Shown: positions 15,311-24,600, counted from the first letter of the stretch. The stretch is DNA of 26,516 bases from an uncultured Lachnospiraceae bacterium (GCA_910588815.1 CAJUQY010000042.1:1-26516); one strand, 5' to 3'. The notes: a model not told the origin generated them from the letters alone. Translations and numbers: made by a program.

Positions 15311-15334
15311 ATATCTGAGCGGCCGCTCAGATAT
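15311..15334. repeat. Perfect 24-bp palindrome
   Basis: ATATCTGAGCGG is followed directly by its exact reverse complement, with no loop. It starts at the stop codon of the membrane-protein gene and lies about 22 nt upstream of the pseudouridine synthase start. As RNA it can form a hairpin with a short following TTTT, so it could be a weak intra-operon terminator; as DNA it could bind a dimeric protein. Confidence 0.7.
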
Positions 15335-15891
15335 TACATAGAATATACCAACAATTCCGTTCGCTTTTTAATGAGCTCCTCCCTCGCCTCCCCAAAGCCC
15401 GGAGTCTTGATACCGGAGACCCGTTTTAAAAACGCCTCATAATCCGTAAAAAGCTGGATTTTTGAATAGATCCCCACGCTCTTCAACAGGCCGTTCACAT
15501 CCCGCTCTGCCCCCTTCACGTCCAGCTTTTTTGCGGCCGTGTAGGCGACAATGCCCGTCTCATGGAGGACCAGGGCCTGGATCGGCACCAGCTTGTCATT
15601 AGCTGTCAAAATCATATCGCAGGCCGTCACCTGCCCTTCGCTGGCCAGGGCAAACCGGTCGTAGTCCGCCCTTCTAAGGGGCAGGCCCCTGCTCCTGGCT
15701 ATGATATTCACCAGGAACATGGCGGCCGGGATCACAGGGAACACCGCCCCGATGGTCCAGATCGTGGTTCGTTTCCCCGTGGCAAGATAGCCAATGAACA
15801 CCGCCCCAAAGGACAGCGCCAGGCAGATGCCGCACAGAAGGCACTGTCTTAATAATTTTTTCTTTCCGTAACCGTAAATTCCCTTTTCCAT
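15334..15891 (-). CDS. Small membrane protein of unknown function
   Basis: This is a 185-residue protein with two membrane segments close to the N-terminus (about 16-37 and 44-64) and a cytoplasmic C-terminal domain of about 115 residues that I do not recognise. The C-terminal domain contains LVPIQALVLHETGIVAYTA and a Lys/Glu-rich tail. The start at 15891 (MEKGIYGYGKKK) lies 8 nt after the stop of the beta-CASP gene; an in-frame ATG at 15912 overlaps that stop and is the alternative. The frame extends further upstream only because it is read against the upstream gene. It is in the same run as the nuclease and rluA-type genes, and no role can be assigned. Confidence 0.75.
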   Translation of the reverse strand: MEKGIYGYGKKKLLRQCLLCGICLALSFGAVFIGYLATGKRTTIWTIGAVFPVIPAAMFLVNIIARSRGLPLRRADYDRFALASEGQVTACDMILTANDKLVPIQALVLHETGIVAYTAAKKLDVKGAERDVNGLLKSVGIYSKIQLFTDYEAFLKRVSGIKTPGFGEAREELIKKRTELLVYSM

Positions 15892-15899
15892 AGCTCTCT

Positions 15900-17504
15900 T
15901 TATTTCTCCCATTTGTCGCAGAGCATGTGGATCTGATCCGCCATTCTCGCCAGATCCTTGTTGGCTCCGCCCTCGCTTCTGCGGATAATGGCAAGGAGAC
16001 GTTCCCCTGCCGCGAGCAGGCGCTCGAATACCTGGCTGGCCTTTCTCGCCGCCGCTTTCTCCTTCCGGACCAGAACCGGCGCGCCCTCGGTGATCCACTG
16101 ATCTGCCTTCATGTCATAAATCGAACCGCTGAAGGGCGCCGCCGTCTCAAAGCCATGCTCCTTTCTGAGGCATTCCGCGAACTCGTCGCAGACATTATCC
16201 TCGCCGTGAACCACAAACACCTTGAGGGGCTTGGGCCAGAAGGCATTGATCCAGGCCAGAAGTCCAAATTTGTCCGCATGGCCGCTGATGCCGTCCAGCT
16301 TCTTGATCTCCGCCCTCACCTCAATGGTCTCCCCGAAGAGCCGCACCACTTTCGCTCCGTCCATCAAAGACCGTCCGAGAGTTCCCTTGGACTGATAGCC
16401 CACGAAGAGCACCGTGGATTCCGGCCTCCAGAGATTGTGCTTTAAGTGGTGGCGGATACGCCCCGCCTCACACATACCGGAGGCAGAGAGAATCACCTTC
16501 GGTTCCTCGTCGAAATTGATCATCTTGGAATCGTCACTGGTGACCGACAGCGTCAGCCCGTCAAACTTGATCGGATCAATTCCCTTATTTAAAAGCTCCA
16601 TGGCCTCCTTGCCGAAGCAGTTGTACTTATACTTATTGAAAATGTTGGTAGCCTCCACGGCCAGAGGGCTGTCCACGAAAACCTTGAAATTCCCGTGCCC
16701 TTTGACCAGGCCGTCCTCCTTGATCTTCCGCAGATAATACAAAAGCTCCTGGGTCCGCCCCACGGCAAAGGCAGGAATCACCACATTGCCGCCCCGGTCG
16801 AAAGTCCTCTGGATCACCGTCGAGAGCTCTTTCACATAATCCACCGGCGCTTCGCTGTGGAACCGGTTTCCGTAGGTGGACTCCATCACCACATAATCTG
16901 CCATTTCCAGATACTTCGGCCGCTTAATGAGGGGCTGGAACCGGTTTCCGATGTCCCCGGAAAAGACCAGCTTCCTGGTCTCCCCCTCCTCTGTCATCCA
17001 AATTTCAATGCTGGCGGAACCGAGAAGATGGCCCACGTCCGTGAAACGCACACGGATCCCCTCGCAGACGGTGACCTCCTCGTCATACTCGCAGGGAACC
17101 AGATGCTTAAGAAGCCCCTCCGCATCCTCCATGGTATAGAGAGGCACATATTCCGGACCGCCGGATCTCTTCGCCTTCCGGTTTCTCCACTCCGCCTCAA
17201 ACTCCTGGATATGGGCGCTGTCACGGAGCATAATCTGGCACAGATCACAGCTTGGCCCTGTGGCATAGACTTCTCCCCGAAAGCCCTGAGCGTAGAGAAG
17301 GGGCAGCAGCCCGGAATGGTCGATGTGGGCATGGGTCAGAAACACGGCGTCAATCTCCGATGCCTGAACGGGAATCTCCTGATTCTCATAAATGTCCTCC
17401 CCCTGTTCCATGCCGCAGTCAATGAGAAAATTCTTTCCTGCCGCCTTCACCATGTGGCAGCTCCCCGTCACTTCATGGTCCGCACCCAAAAAAATCAGTT
17501 CCAT
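15900..17504 (-). CDS. Beta-CASP metallo-hydrolase, probable RNA nuclease
   Basis: This is a predicted zinc-dependent RNA-processing enzyme of the MBL-fold beta-CASP family (RMMBL type, the family of CPSF73-like nucleases). The 534-residue product has the zinc motif THAHIDH (His58, His60, Asp62, His63), DCGMEQG, DVGHLLGSASIEI, GDIGNR, then a beta-CASP insertion with VVMESTYGNR, VIPAFAVGRTQE and ASGMCEAGRIRHHL, and a C-terminal SGHADKFGLLAWI with the last His of the site. The approximately 65 residues after it are Lys/Glu-rich and helical, beyond the usual family end. The start at 17504 follows GGAGGGTATTT, 11 nt from the ygiQ-like gene's stop. Confidence 0.92.
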   Translation of the reverse strand: MELIFLGADHEVTGSCHMVKAAGKNFLIDCGMEQGEDIYENQEIPVQASEIDAVFLTHAHIDHSGLLPLLYAQGFRGEVYATGPSCDLCQIMLRDSAHIQEFEAEWRNRKAKRSGGPEYVPLYTMEDAEGLLKHLVPCEYDEEVTVCEGIRVRFTDVGHLLGSASIEIWMTEEGETRKLVFSGDIGNRFQPLIKRPKYLEMADYVVMESTYGNRFHSEAPVDYVKELSTVIQRTFDRGGNVVIPAFAVGRTQELLYYLRKIKEDGLVKGHGNFKVFVDSPLAVEATNIFNKYKYNCFGKEAMELLNKGIDPIKFDGLTLSVTSDDSKMINFDEEPKVILSASGMCEAGRIRHHLKHNLWRPESTVLFVGYQSKGTLGRSLMDGAKVVRLFGETIEVRAEIKKLDGISGHADKFGLLAWINAFWPKPLKVFVVHGEDNVCDEFAECLRKEHGFETAAPFSGSIYDMKADQWITEGAPVLVRKEKAAARKASQVFERLLAAGERLLAIIRRSEGGANKDLARMADQIHMLCDKWEK

Positions 17505-17515
17505 AAATACCCTCC

Positions 17516-19477
17516 TTACATGTTCTTCTTTAAATGCCGGTTTCGTATGGTTGCCTTTTTCTTTCCCATAACCGCCGTCTGTTTCCCGGCCGCCCTTTTC
17601 GGATTCCCTCTTTCCGGGCGTTGTTTTCCTTCTCCTTCCGCTCCTCTCCTTCTCCCTCCTTCCCGCTCCGCTTTTCCCTCATCCTTCCCCGGACGAATCA
17701 GGCACTTGGGCCCGTAACCGATCAGATCCCTGCGCCCCGCAAGCTCCAAAGCCTCCTCCACAAGCCTACGGTTCCCCGGAAGCCGGTACTGCATCAGTGC
17801 CCGCTGCATGGCCTTCTCATGGGGGCTTTTCGGCACATAGACCGGTTCCATGGTCCTGGGATCCAGGCCCGTATAGTACATGCAGGTGGAGAGGGTCGAC
17901 GGGGTCGGATAAAAATCCTGTACCTGTTTGGGCAAATGCCCGATATCCCGCAGATATTCCGCCAGGATCACCGCATCTTTCAGCCGGCAGCCGGGATGAG
18001 AAGACATCAGGTAAGGAACCAGATACTGCTTTTTCCCAAGTCTCTCATTCATCCTTCGATACTTCCCTGCAAAAGCCAGGTACACCCCGCACTCCGGCTT
18101 TCCCATACGCCTCAGCACCTCCGCGGCCACATGCTCCGGCGCCACCTTGAGCTGGCCGCTCACATGATACATACAAAGCTCCCGCAAAAAGCCGTCGTCT
18201 TTATCTGCCATCAGATAGTCAAAACGAATCCCCGAACGGATAAACACCCGTTTCACGCCGGGAACGGCCCGGAGTTTTTTCAAAAGTATTCGGTAATCCT
18301 CATGGCTCACCTTCAGATTGGGGCAGGGCGCAGGAAACAGGCACTGCCTGTCCGGGCAGGCTCCCGAATGTCTCTGCTTCTCGCAGGCCGGCCCTCTGAA
18401 GTTTGCCGTCGGCCCGCCCACATCGTGTATATAGCCTTTAAAGTCCGGAAACGACGCAAGAAGCCTTGCCTCCGTCTCTATGGAATCGTGGCTTCTCACC
18501 TGAACAATCCGCCCCTGGTGAAAGGTCAGCGCACAGAAGCTGCAGCCCCCGAAGCACCCTCTGTTGCTCACCAGGCTGAACTGGACCTCCGAAAAAGCCG
18601 GAATTCCCCCCGCCCCGTCGTACATGGGATGCCAGGCCCGCATATAGGGTAGGGCGTAAATATCATCCATCTCCGTCTCCGAAAGCGGCATGGCCGGCGG
18701 ATTGACCACCACATAGCCCCTGTTCCCATAGGACTCCGCCAGACGCTTTCCCCGGATAGGATCCGTATTCCGGTACTGGAGCCGAAAGCTTTCCGCATAA
18801 GCCCTTTTATCCGTGCTCACTGTCTCATAATCGGGCAAAAGTTCCAGGGGAAGGTCCTCCGGCAGGTTTTTGGTCCGATAGGCAGTCCCTGCCACATAGG
18901 TGATCTGGGAGACGGGGAGCCCCGCCTCCAAAGCCTCGGCGATCTCCACAATGGAATGCTCTCCCATTCCATAGCTCAAAAGATCTGCCTGAGAATCCAT
19001 CAAGACGGAACGCTTCACCCGATCTGACCAGTAGTCATAATGTGCCAGCCTCCTGAGGCTCGCCTCAATACCGCCGATCACAATGGGAACTTGTTTATAA
19101 GCCCTCCGTATGAAATTGCAGTACACCGTCACCGCATAGTCCGGCCTCTTTCCCATGACGCCGCCCGGCGTATAGGCATCCGTATCCCGCCTCCGCCCCG
19201 AAACAGAATAATGGTTCACCATGGAATCCATATTTCCGCCGCTGACCAGAAAGGCCAGTCTGGGCGCTCCAAATATCCGGATCGCAGACTCATCCCTCCA
19301 GTCCGGCTGGGCGATGATCCCCACCCGGTAGCCCCTGGATTCCAGCAGACGGCTGATAATGGCAGGCCCGAAGGAAGGATGGTCCACATAGGCGTCCCCG
19401 ATGATGTAGACAAAATCCACCTGTTCCCAGCCCCGCCGCTCCATGTCTGCCCGGCAGACCGGAAGAAACTCCCCCAT
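17516..19477 (-). CDS. YgiQ family radical SAM protein
   Basis: This is a radical S-adenosylmethionine protein of unknown substrate. The 653-residue product begins with the YgiQ N-terminal domain (GWEQVDFVYIIGDAYVDHPSFG) and has the iron-sulfur cluster motif CFGGCSFC (Cys308, Cys312, Cys315). Conserved YgiQ segments follow (VGGPTANFRGPACEKQ, YPTPSTLSTCMYYTGLDP). The last 60 residues are a basic, low-complexity tail rich in Lys/Arg/Gly, often seen in this family. The start at 19477 follows GGGAGG, 5 nt after the HAD-gene stop. Confidence 0.94.
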   Translation of the reverse strand: MGEFLPVCRADMERRGWEQVDFVYIIGDAYVDHPSFGPAIISRLLESRGYRVGIIAQPDWRDESAIRIFGAPRLAFLVSGGNMDSMVNHYSVSGRRRDTDAYTPGGVMGKRPDYAVTVYCNFIRRAYKQVPIVIGGIEASLRRLAHYDYWSDRVKRSVLMDSQADLLSYGMGEHSIVEIAEALEAGLPVSQITYVAGTAYRTKNLPEDLPLELLPDYETVSTDKRAYAESFRLQYRNTDPIRGKRLAESYGNRGYVVVNPPAMPLSETEMDDIYALPYMRAWHPMYDGAGGIPAFSEVQFSLVSNRGCFGGCSFCALTFHQGRIVQVRSHDSIETEARLLASFPDFKGYIHDVGGPTANFRGPACEKQRHSGACPDRQCLFPAPCPNLKVSHEDYRILLKKLRAVPGVKRVFIRSGIRFDYLMADKDDGFLRELCMYHVSGQLKVAPEHVAAEVLRRMGKPECGVYLAFAGKYRRMNERLGKKQYLVPYLMSSHPGCRLKDAVILAEYLRDIGHLPKQVQDFYPTPSTLSTCMYYTGLDPRTMEPVYVPKSPHEKAMQRALMQYRLPGNRRLVEEALELAGRRDLIGYGPKCLIRPGKDEGKAEREGGRRRGAEGEGKQRPERGNPKRAAGKQTAVMGKKKATIRNRHLKKNM

Positions 19478-19482
19478 AAAAA

Positions 19483-20145
19483 TCAGCCTCCCAAATCAAT
19501 GTCCCCATAAGAATCAAGAAATGCATCCGCCAGGGCCTCCTTCTTCTCCCGGATTCCCGCCGAATAAGAATCCTCCACAGCCCAGACCGTCATACCCGCC
19601 CGTTTTCCGGCCAGAATCCCCGCAGGGATATCCTCAAAGACCAGACATTCCTCCGGCGAAACCCCCAAAAGCCCTGCCGTAAACAGATACACGTCCGGTG
19701 CCGGCTTTCCCCGCTCCACCTGGCAGCCCACCGCCACGGCAGAAAAATAACCGGAAATGCCGAGGGCCTCCGTGACCGCCGTCACAAGCTCTCTGGAATT
19801 GCTGGTGGCGATCCCCATGGAGATTCCTTTTCTTTCCAGATATTGTAAAAACTCCAGCACCCCCGGCTTTAAAGGAACCACGTGGCTGTACTGATACATG
19901 GCCATCTCAATCCAACAATTCTTAAGTTCATCAAGGCTCATGGGCAGGTCAAACCGTTCCTTAAAATAAACGGCCGTCTCGGAAAAACTTTTCCCCTCAA
20001 TCTCCTCCTGCAGACTGTCGGGAAGAGGGATTCCGAACCGCCCCAGAAACTCAATGTCAATCTCCTTCCACATACCCATGGAATCCACCAGGGTTCCGTC
20101 CAAATCGAAAATCACCGCTTTTATCTTCTCTGGTATCTGTATCAT
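19483..20145 (-). CDS. HAD family phosphatase (beta-phosphoglucomutase-like)
   Basis: This is a small-molecule phosphohydrolase or phosphomutase of the haloacid dehalogenase superfamily. The 220-residue product has motif I DLDGTLVDS (Asp14 nucleophile, Asp16), a helical cap domain (about 20-85), motif II ATSNS, motif III Lys in RGKPAPDVYL and motif IV FEDIPAGI. That set is typical of the beta-phosphoglucomutase/phosphatase subgroup; the substrate is not predictable. I chose the ATG at 20145, 6 nt after GGAG, because it overlaps the preceding methyltransferase stop in an ATGA arrangement. TTG (20157) and ATG (20151) are in-frame alternatives. Confidence 0.92.
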   Translation of the reverse strand: MIQIPEKIKAVIFDLDGTLVDSMGMWKEIDIEFLGRFGIPLPDSLQEEIEGKSFSETAVYFKERFDLPMSLDELKNCWIEMAMYQYSHVVPLKPGVLEFLQYLERKGISMGIATSNSRELVTAVTEALGISGYFSAVAVGCQVERGKPAPDVYLFTAGLLGVSPEECLVFEDIPAGILAGKRAGMTVWAVEDSYSAGIREKKEALADAFLDSYGDIDLGG

Positions 20146-21593
20146 ATCCATCTCCAACCGGCATCGTATTTATTCTTAAGGATCCCTTTGCTCCGCTTGG
20201 CAAACCCCAGGGGCCAGCCGTCCGTGCAGACCAGGCACCAGCCGTCCTCCCCGGTGCAAAAAGCCCCGTCCTCCGTTATGGTCTCCCCCTTTAAATATTT
20301 CACCGTCCGCATATCCTCCCATGGAAAATCCACTGTGGAAGCAAATTCTTCTTTTTTAAGATACATCGCAAGCGCCTGGGAAGGCTCGAACCGCTCCCGC
20401 TTCATGGTCCCCAGGTGGAGTCCCGTCCGAAGATACCGAAGCGGCGGAAGCACCTCGGGATCCACCGGCAAGAGATAAAGCTCTCCGTCCCGCTCCCAAT
20501 AATATCCCCGCTCCTCAAGCGGAACCAGAATCTTTTTGCAAAACTCCGCAAAGGCCTTCCTCCGTTCCAAAAATATTCCATTCCGCTTGTCCCGTCCGGC
20601 TCCCTCCCCTTCTCCGTGCCTGTGTCCGGATCTCCCGTCTGCCCATGTCCCGTCCGATGTCTCACATCCCTTTTTCTGAAACAATGAGAGGAAATGCCCT
20701 TCTCCTTTTAATTTCCACGGGAACAGCCGCACCGAGATCCCGTCCTTCCCCCGGACAAATCCATGCTCGGCAGGAAGAGCCACCGATTCCATGGACGGAG
20801 CCTCCCTCAACAGCCACTGAACTGCCCCCTCGTCCTCCCATTCCGAAAAAGTGCAGGTGGAGTAGAGCAATCGCCCTCCGGGTTTTACCATCCTGCTCGC
20901 CAAAAGCAGAAGCTCCCGCTGAATCGGCCCATAGTATTCCGGTCCCCGCGCTTCCCAATCAGAAGCCATCGACGCATCCCTGCGAAACATCCCCTCCCCG
21001 GAACAGGGTGCATCCACCAGAACTTTGTCAAAATATTCCGGAAAGCAGGCTGCCAGCCTCCCAGGCTCCTCCGCCGTGACCAGACAGTTTCCAATCCCAA
21101 AACGCTCTATATTTTTGAGGAGTCCCTTCGCTCTGGAAACACTCCGGTCGTTGGACAGAAGAAGACCCGTCCCCAAAAGCCCCGCCCCCAGCGCCGTGCT
21201 CTTCCCGCCCGGAGCCGCGCAGAGATCAAGAACCTTGTCTCCCGGTTCTATAGAAAACATCGCCGCCGGAGCCATGGCGCTTGGCTCCTGCAGATAATAA
21301 AGCCCCGCATAGTGATAGGGATGCTTTCCCGGAGATCCTCCGACGTCCGGAGTCCTCTCCCTCCCGCCGGTTTTATAATAGTATCCTTCTCCCAGAGACC
21401 ATGGCACCGGCTCCTCTGCTTCCCCTGCAAGCACCTTATGTAATACCGGTTCCCTTTCGGCACCGGACACTTTCAAAGAATTGAACCTCAAGCCGAGGAC
21501 GCTCTCCTCCTCCATGCTCTTTCTGTAGTTTTCATATTCCGTTTCTCCCAGAAGAAGCCGCATCTCCTCCAGGTAAGCCGCAGGCAATTTCAT
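20142..21593 (-). CDS. RNA m5C methyltransferase of the RsmF/NOP2 family
   Basis: This is a predicted rRNA or tRNA cytosine-5 methyltransferase. The 483-residue product has an N-terminal RNA-binding part (about 1-90), then the SAM-binding core: VLDLCAAPGGKS (122-132), DAPCSGEG (Cys197) and LLYSTCTFS (Cys247, the catalytic cysteine in this family), followed by a C-terminal RsmF-type domain. A Gly/Lys/Arg-rich, low-complexity linker separates the core from the C-terminal domain (GRSGHRHGEGEGAGRDKR and neighbours). Start 21593 (MKLPAAYLEEM) follows GGGAGA; the open frame upstream is a read-through of the alarmone-synthetase region. The end overlaps the HAD gene by 4 nt. Confidence 0.9.
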   Translation of the reverse strand: MKLPAAYLEEMRLLLGETEYENYRKSMEEESVLGLRFNSLKVSGAEREPVLHKVLAGEAEEPVPWSLGEGYYYKTGGRERTPDVGGSPGKHPYHYAGLYYLQEPSAMAPAAMFSIEPGDKVLDLCAAPGGKSTALGAGLLGTGLLLSNDRSVSRAKGLLKNIERFGIGNCLVTAEEPGRLAACFPEYFDKVLVDAPCSGEGMFRRDASMASDWEARGPEYYGPIQRELLLLASRMVKPGGRLLYSTCTFSEWEDEGAVQWLLREAPSMESVALPAEHGFVRGKDGISVRLFPWKLKGEGHFLSLFQKKGCETSDGTWADGRSGHRHGEGEGAGRDKRNGIFLERRKAFAEFCKKILVPLEERGYYWERDGELYLLPVDPEVLPPLRYLRTGLHLGTMKRERFEPSQALAMYLKKEEFASTVDFPWEDMRTVKYLKGETITEDGAFCTGEDGWCLVCTDGWPLGFAKRSKGILKNKYDAGWRWI

Positions 21594-21615
21594 GATCTTC
21601 TCCCACTCCGTCCGG

Positions 21616-22443
21616 TCAGACTCCCAATTCCGTAAAGGTATGGAGCCCCTGAACCTTTCGGAGGGCGGCCAGCTTATCCAGCCGCCTCCCGAAATCCTCC
21701 AATTCCTCCAGGGAACCATTGTAGTAAACCTCATAAAATTCGTTCTGGATATTTAACACTGCGTCCTCATAGCCCTCTCCGCTGTAAAGGTTCCGAATAT
21801 TATTTAAAATATCTGCCACCACAGCCGCCTTCTCCTGGAACAGATGCTGGGCATCCACAATCTCATCCCGGATGGCCGACATCTCGCAGTCCAGGGCCAG
21901 CACAGCCTCCGCCGCCGTGGAGAGCCGCTTCGCCAAAAGCTCCGGCAGCTCTTCCTTATACTTATACCGCAGGGAATGCTCAATGGTGGCCCAGAAATTC
22001 ATGGCCATAGTCCGAATCTGGATCTCCACCTGGATCTTGTGGCTCCCGCTCATGGTAAACACCTCGTAGAGCACATTGATGTGGTAGCTGCGATAACCGC
22101 TTTCCTTAGTGTGGCTGATATAATCCTGCTCACTGACCACTTCCATGTCCCGGCGGCTTCTGATCAGCTTCACCACCGTATCGATATCCTCAACAAACTG
22201 ACAGATAATGCGGATCCCCGCAATGTCATCCATCTGTTCCGTAAAATGGTCCAGTGGGATATTCTTCCGCTGAGCCTTCTCTAAAATGCTGGAAATTCGC
22301 TTCACCCGGCCATTGACCGCCTCAATGGGAGAATACATACCCGACTCCCGATACTCTTTAATGATATGATTAAATTTAACCACCAACTCCTGAACTGCCA
22401 GGTTATAAGGTGCGAGAGTCTCCCGCCATAATTCAATTCTCAT
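21616..22443 (-). CDS. Small alarmone synthetase (RelQ/YjbM-type GTP pyrophosphokinase)
   Basis: This enzyme makes (p)ppGpp from ATP and GDP/GTP. The 275-residue product has the RelA/SpoT synthetase domain without hydrolase or ACT domains, so it is a small alarmone synthetase. Motifs: DDIAGIR (72-78), ESGYRSYH (114-121, usually PNGYRS; Ser replaces Asn) and EIQIRTMAMNFWATIEH (140-156), which is the acceptor region. A Glu-rich helical C-terminal extension follows (about 175-275). The start at 22443 follows AGGAG by 8 nt; a GTG at 22452 is an in-frame alternative. It lies 22 nt before the methyltransferase gene and probably heads or joins its operon. Confidence 0.92.
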   Translation of the reverse strand: MRIELWRETLAPYNLAVQELVVKFNHIIKEYRESGMYSPIEAVNGRVKRISSILEKAQRKNIPLDHFTEQMDDIAGIRIICQFVEDIDTVVKLIRSRRDMEVVSEQDYISHTKESGYRSYHINVLYEVFTMSGSHKIQVEIQIRTMAMNFWATIEHSLRYKYKEELPELLAKRLSTAAEAVLALDCEMSAIRDEIVDAQHLFQEKAAVVADILNNIRNLYSGEGYEDAVLNIQNEFYEVYYNGSLEELEDFGRRLDKLAALRKVQGLHTFTELGV

Positions 22444-22508
22444 AAATCTCACTCCTGCACTGCAAATTTACTTCTTTCAGTATAGCATACTTCTTCACAA
22501 ATAGGAAA

Positions 22509-23414
22509 CTAATACGCGTATTTTACCTTTTTATCTTCCAAATAACGTAAAATCCAGTAGGGATTCACCGACAATTCCTCGTAATGATCCGTCCGCAGGT
22601 AAATGCCAAGGTGCAGATGAACGTCAAAATTCCCCACCGTCCCCGGCACCTTACTGTAACCGGAATCTCCCATAAAGCCCAGAAGTTCTCCTGCATGGAT
22701 CTCTTCCCCTACCGTGAACTCATGGTCATAGGAATCCAGGTGGGCATAATAGAAATATGCTCCGCCGGGGGCCCGGATGCCGATTCTCCAGCCGCCCAGC
22801 TCCAGCCAGCCCACATGCTCCACCACACCGTCGCTGATACTGACCACCGGGAAAAAGCCCCGCCCCATCCCTCCGCTCATCAAATCTGTCCCCTCATGCT
22901 GCCGCTCTCCTCCGTAAGTTCTGTCCGCTCCCCAGGAATCTCCATAGCTATAGGAGCCTGATTCCTCACTGTCTCCCGCCGGAACAGGAAAATAAACCGC
23001 ATCAGAAAGAACCGCCCCATAAGCCCTTGAAAGCTTTGCAAACTCCACAGGTTTTTTCTCCGTCATGGATTCCCTCAAAGACTTCCACCGGTGAAAGGTC
23101 AGGTTCCCCGGGGATTCTCCTGTCAAATCGTAGTCTCCTTCTACCATGAAGGCACAGCAGATCTCCGAAAGGTCTGCCCCGTTCTCTCTAGCCAGCGCCG
23201 CCATGGCTTCCAGATTTCCCTCTCCAAAAGCCATGCTCCGAAATCCCGCCTCCTCCATAGTATACTCTCCCAGCTGATCATAAAAGGGATTCATCAACAG
23301 ACGGTGCAGCATGACCGTCAGCAAAATCCCCAGAAGAAACAGGCTACCGCCAAATGCCGCCAGACTGTGTTTTTTCCCCATGGCACGCTCCGGTTCCATC
23401 TTTATTAAACCCAT
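22509..23414 (-). CDS. M23 family metallopeptidase, membrane anchored
   Basis: This is a probable peptidoglycan hydrolase. The product (up to 301 residues) has one N-terminal membrane segment (about 18-40) and an extracellular C-terminal M23 (LytM) domain, about 140-300, with the zinc residues His173 and Asp177 in HEGTD, the AH motif at 225 and HLHLG (His266, His268). All metal ligands are present, so it is likely active, unlike SpoIIQ-like degenerate forms. The middle region (45-135) is unassigned; it may be a lysozyme-like or binding segment. Start candidates are 23414, 23399 and 23381, and none has a well-spaced ribosome site; 23381 has GGAG about 6 nt away. Confidence 0.9.
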   Translation of the reverse strand: MGLIKMEPERAMGKKHSLAAFGGSLFLLGILLTVMLHRLLMNPFYDQLGEYTMEEAGFRSMAFGEGNLEAMAALARENGADLSEICCAFMVEGDYDLTGESPGNLTFHRWKSLRESMTEKKPVEFAKLSRAYGAVLSDAVYFPVPAGDSEESGSYSYGDSWGADRTYGGERQHEGTDLMSGGMGRGFFPVVSISDGVVEHVGWLELGGWRIGIRAPGGAYFYYAHLDSYDHEFTVGEEIHAGELLGFMGDSGYSKVPGTVGNFDVHLHLGIYLRTDHYEELSVNPYWILRYLEDKKVKYAY

Positions 23415-23537
23415 ATGCCTCCGGCTTCCGTTTTATACTCACAGACATATAAGATCCCCCCGCCTTTTAAACTCCCGCCGGTCATAGCCGCCCTGCGGAT
23501 TTCATAGACTATAAAAAAACAAAGGACAGCGTATCCC

Positions 23538-24443
23538 GTGAAAAAATTATTCTTTCCTCTAATAATCCTTATTCTCTTTCTCCTTTGCATCCTCCAGCCG
23601 GCAAAGGCCGTCGCCGGTGCCGCCGCCGGACTTTCCCTGTGGTACCGCACGGTTCTCCCCACCCTGCTCCCCTGCATGGTGCTTTCCGGATACCTGATCT
23701 CCAGCAGTCTTGTCCAAATTCTGCCTCCGGCCCCTCTTGTCTTTGTGACCGGATGGTTTTGCGGCTATCCCATGGGGGCAAAGACCGTCGCCGACCTCTG
23801 GAAAAGCGGAAGGCTTTCCGAAAAAGCGGGGAAGCGGCTTCTGCGGCTTGGCTGCATGCCGAGCCCCATGTTCCTGACAGGCTTTCTCTGTATGGGGATG
23901 CTGCGGCTTCCCCTTACAGAAAGCCTCCCCTTCCTGGCCGCCCTCTACCTCCCTCCCATCCTCTGTTTTCTCCCCGGAGGACGGCACAAATCAAAAGCCG
24001 TACCTGCAAAGCCCGCAGACTTCATACAGGAGACAGAGCCCCTGCAAGTGTTCCTGCGCTTTGAAAAGGCCATGATGGACGGCTTTCTCATCATGGTAAA
24101 AATAGGAGGCTATCTGATGCTCTTCACCATGCTGTCCTATTTCTTCCGCTCCTGGTTCCAAAACCCCTTCCTCGCCTCCCTGATTCCAGGATTTCTGGAA
24201 ATGACCTCCGGCATCGCTTTCACCGTCCAGTCAGGGCTTTCGGAGGCTATGACCACCGCACTCTGCTTCTCCTTCGCCGCTTTCGGCGGTCTGTCCGGCC
24301 TGGCCCAGACGGTAAGTGTTTTAAAGTCAACGCCTTTTTCCGGCCGCAGCTACTTCCTCTGGAAGCTTTTCCAGGCCCTCCTCACCTTTGCCGCCATCCT
24401 GCTCCTTTTCCCGCTGCTCGCCGCGCGGGGCACATTCCGCTAA
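23538..24443 (+). CDS. YlbJ-like sporulation integral membrane protein
   Basis: This is a polytopic membrane protein of 301 residues with about 8 membrane segments, including the signature region around PTLLPCMVLSG, GWFCGYPMGAKTVADL and the RLLRLGCMPSPMFL loop. It matches the nucleoside-recognition/Gate-domain family to which Bacillus YlbJ (a sporulation membrane protein) belongs. The start is GTG at 23538, with AAGGA 11 nt upstream. In Bacillus ylbJ lies beside coaD and rsmD; here the gene is in the same neighbourhood but inverted, convergent with the coaD operon. It is followed by a hairpin terminator at 24570-24591. I infer a role in spore-forming cells only from the family. Confidence 0.8.
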   Translation: MKKLFFPLIILILFLLCILQPAKAVAGAAAGLSLWYRTVLPTLLPCMVLSGYLISSSLVQILPPAPLVFVTGWFCGYPMGAKTVADLWKSGRLSEKAGKRLLRLGCMPSPMFLTGFLCMGMLRLPLTESLPFLAALYLPPILCFLPGGRHKSKAVPAKPADFIQETEPLQVFLRFEKAMMDGFLIMVKIGGYLMLFTMLSYFFRSWFQNPFLASLIPGFLEMTSGIAFTVQSGLSEAMTTALCFSFAAFGGLSGLAQTVSVLKSTPFSGRSYFLWKLFQALLTFAAILLLFPLLAARGTFR

Positions 24444-24474
24444 GCGGCTGACTTCCTCTTTGCGCCCCTGTGAC

Positions 24475-24503
24475 CGGGCAGGGAAGGTTCTTCCCCCTGC
24501 CCG
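24475..24503 (+). other. GC-rich hairpin downstream of the YlbJ-like gene
   Basis: CGGGCAGGG (24475-24483) pairs with CCCTGCCCG (24495-24503), extended by AAG/CTT with a small bulge. It has no U-run, so it is not itself a canonical terminator. It lies in the 182-bp gap between the convergent genes. Confidence 0.5.
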
Positions 24504-24561
24504 CCGCGCAACCCGTACGCCGCTTCAGCGGCATGTTTCCTCTGCACGGGCCTGTGCACAT

Positions 24562-24600
24562 AAAAAGAACGGAGATGTTCCGGCATCTCCGCCCCTTTTT
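24562..24600. terminator. Bidirectional terminator between the convergent genes
   Basis: CGGAGATG (24570-24577) pairs with CATCTCCG (24584-24591) over a 6-nt loop. A T-run (24596-24600) lies on the plus-strand side and an A-run (24562-24566) on the other, so it can end both the YlbJ-like gene (+) and the coaD operon (-). Confidence 0.85.

Noticed and set aside
17534..18652. 372-codon plus-strand open frame over the YgiQ gene
   Set aside because: Antisense to the radical SAM gene; no family features.
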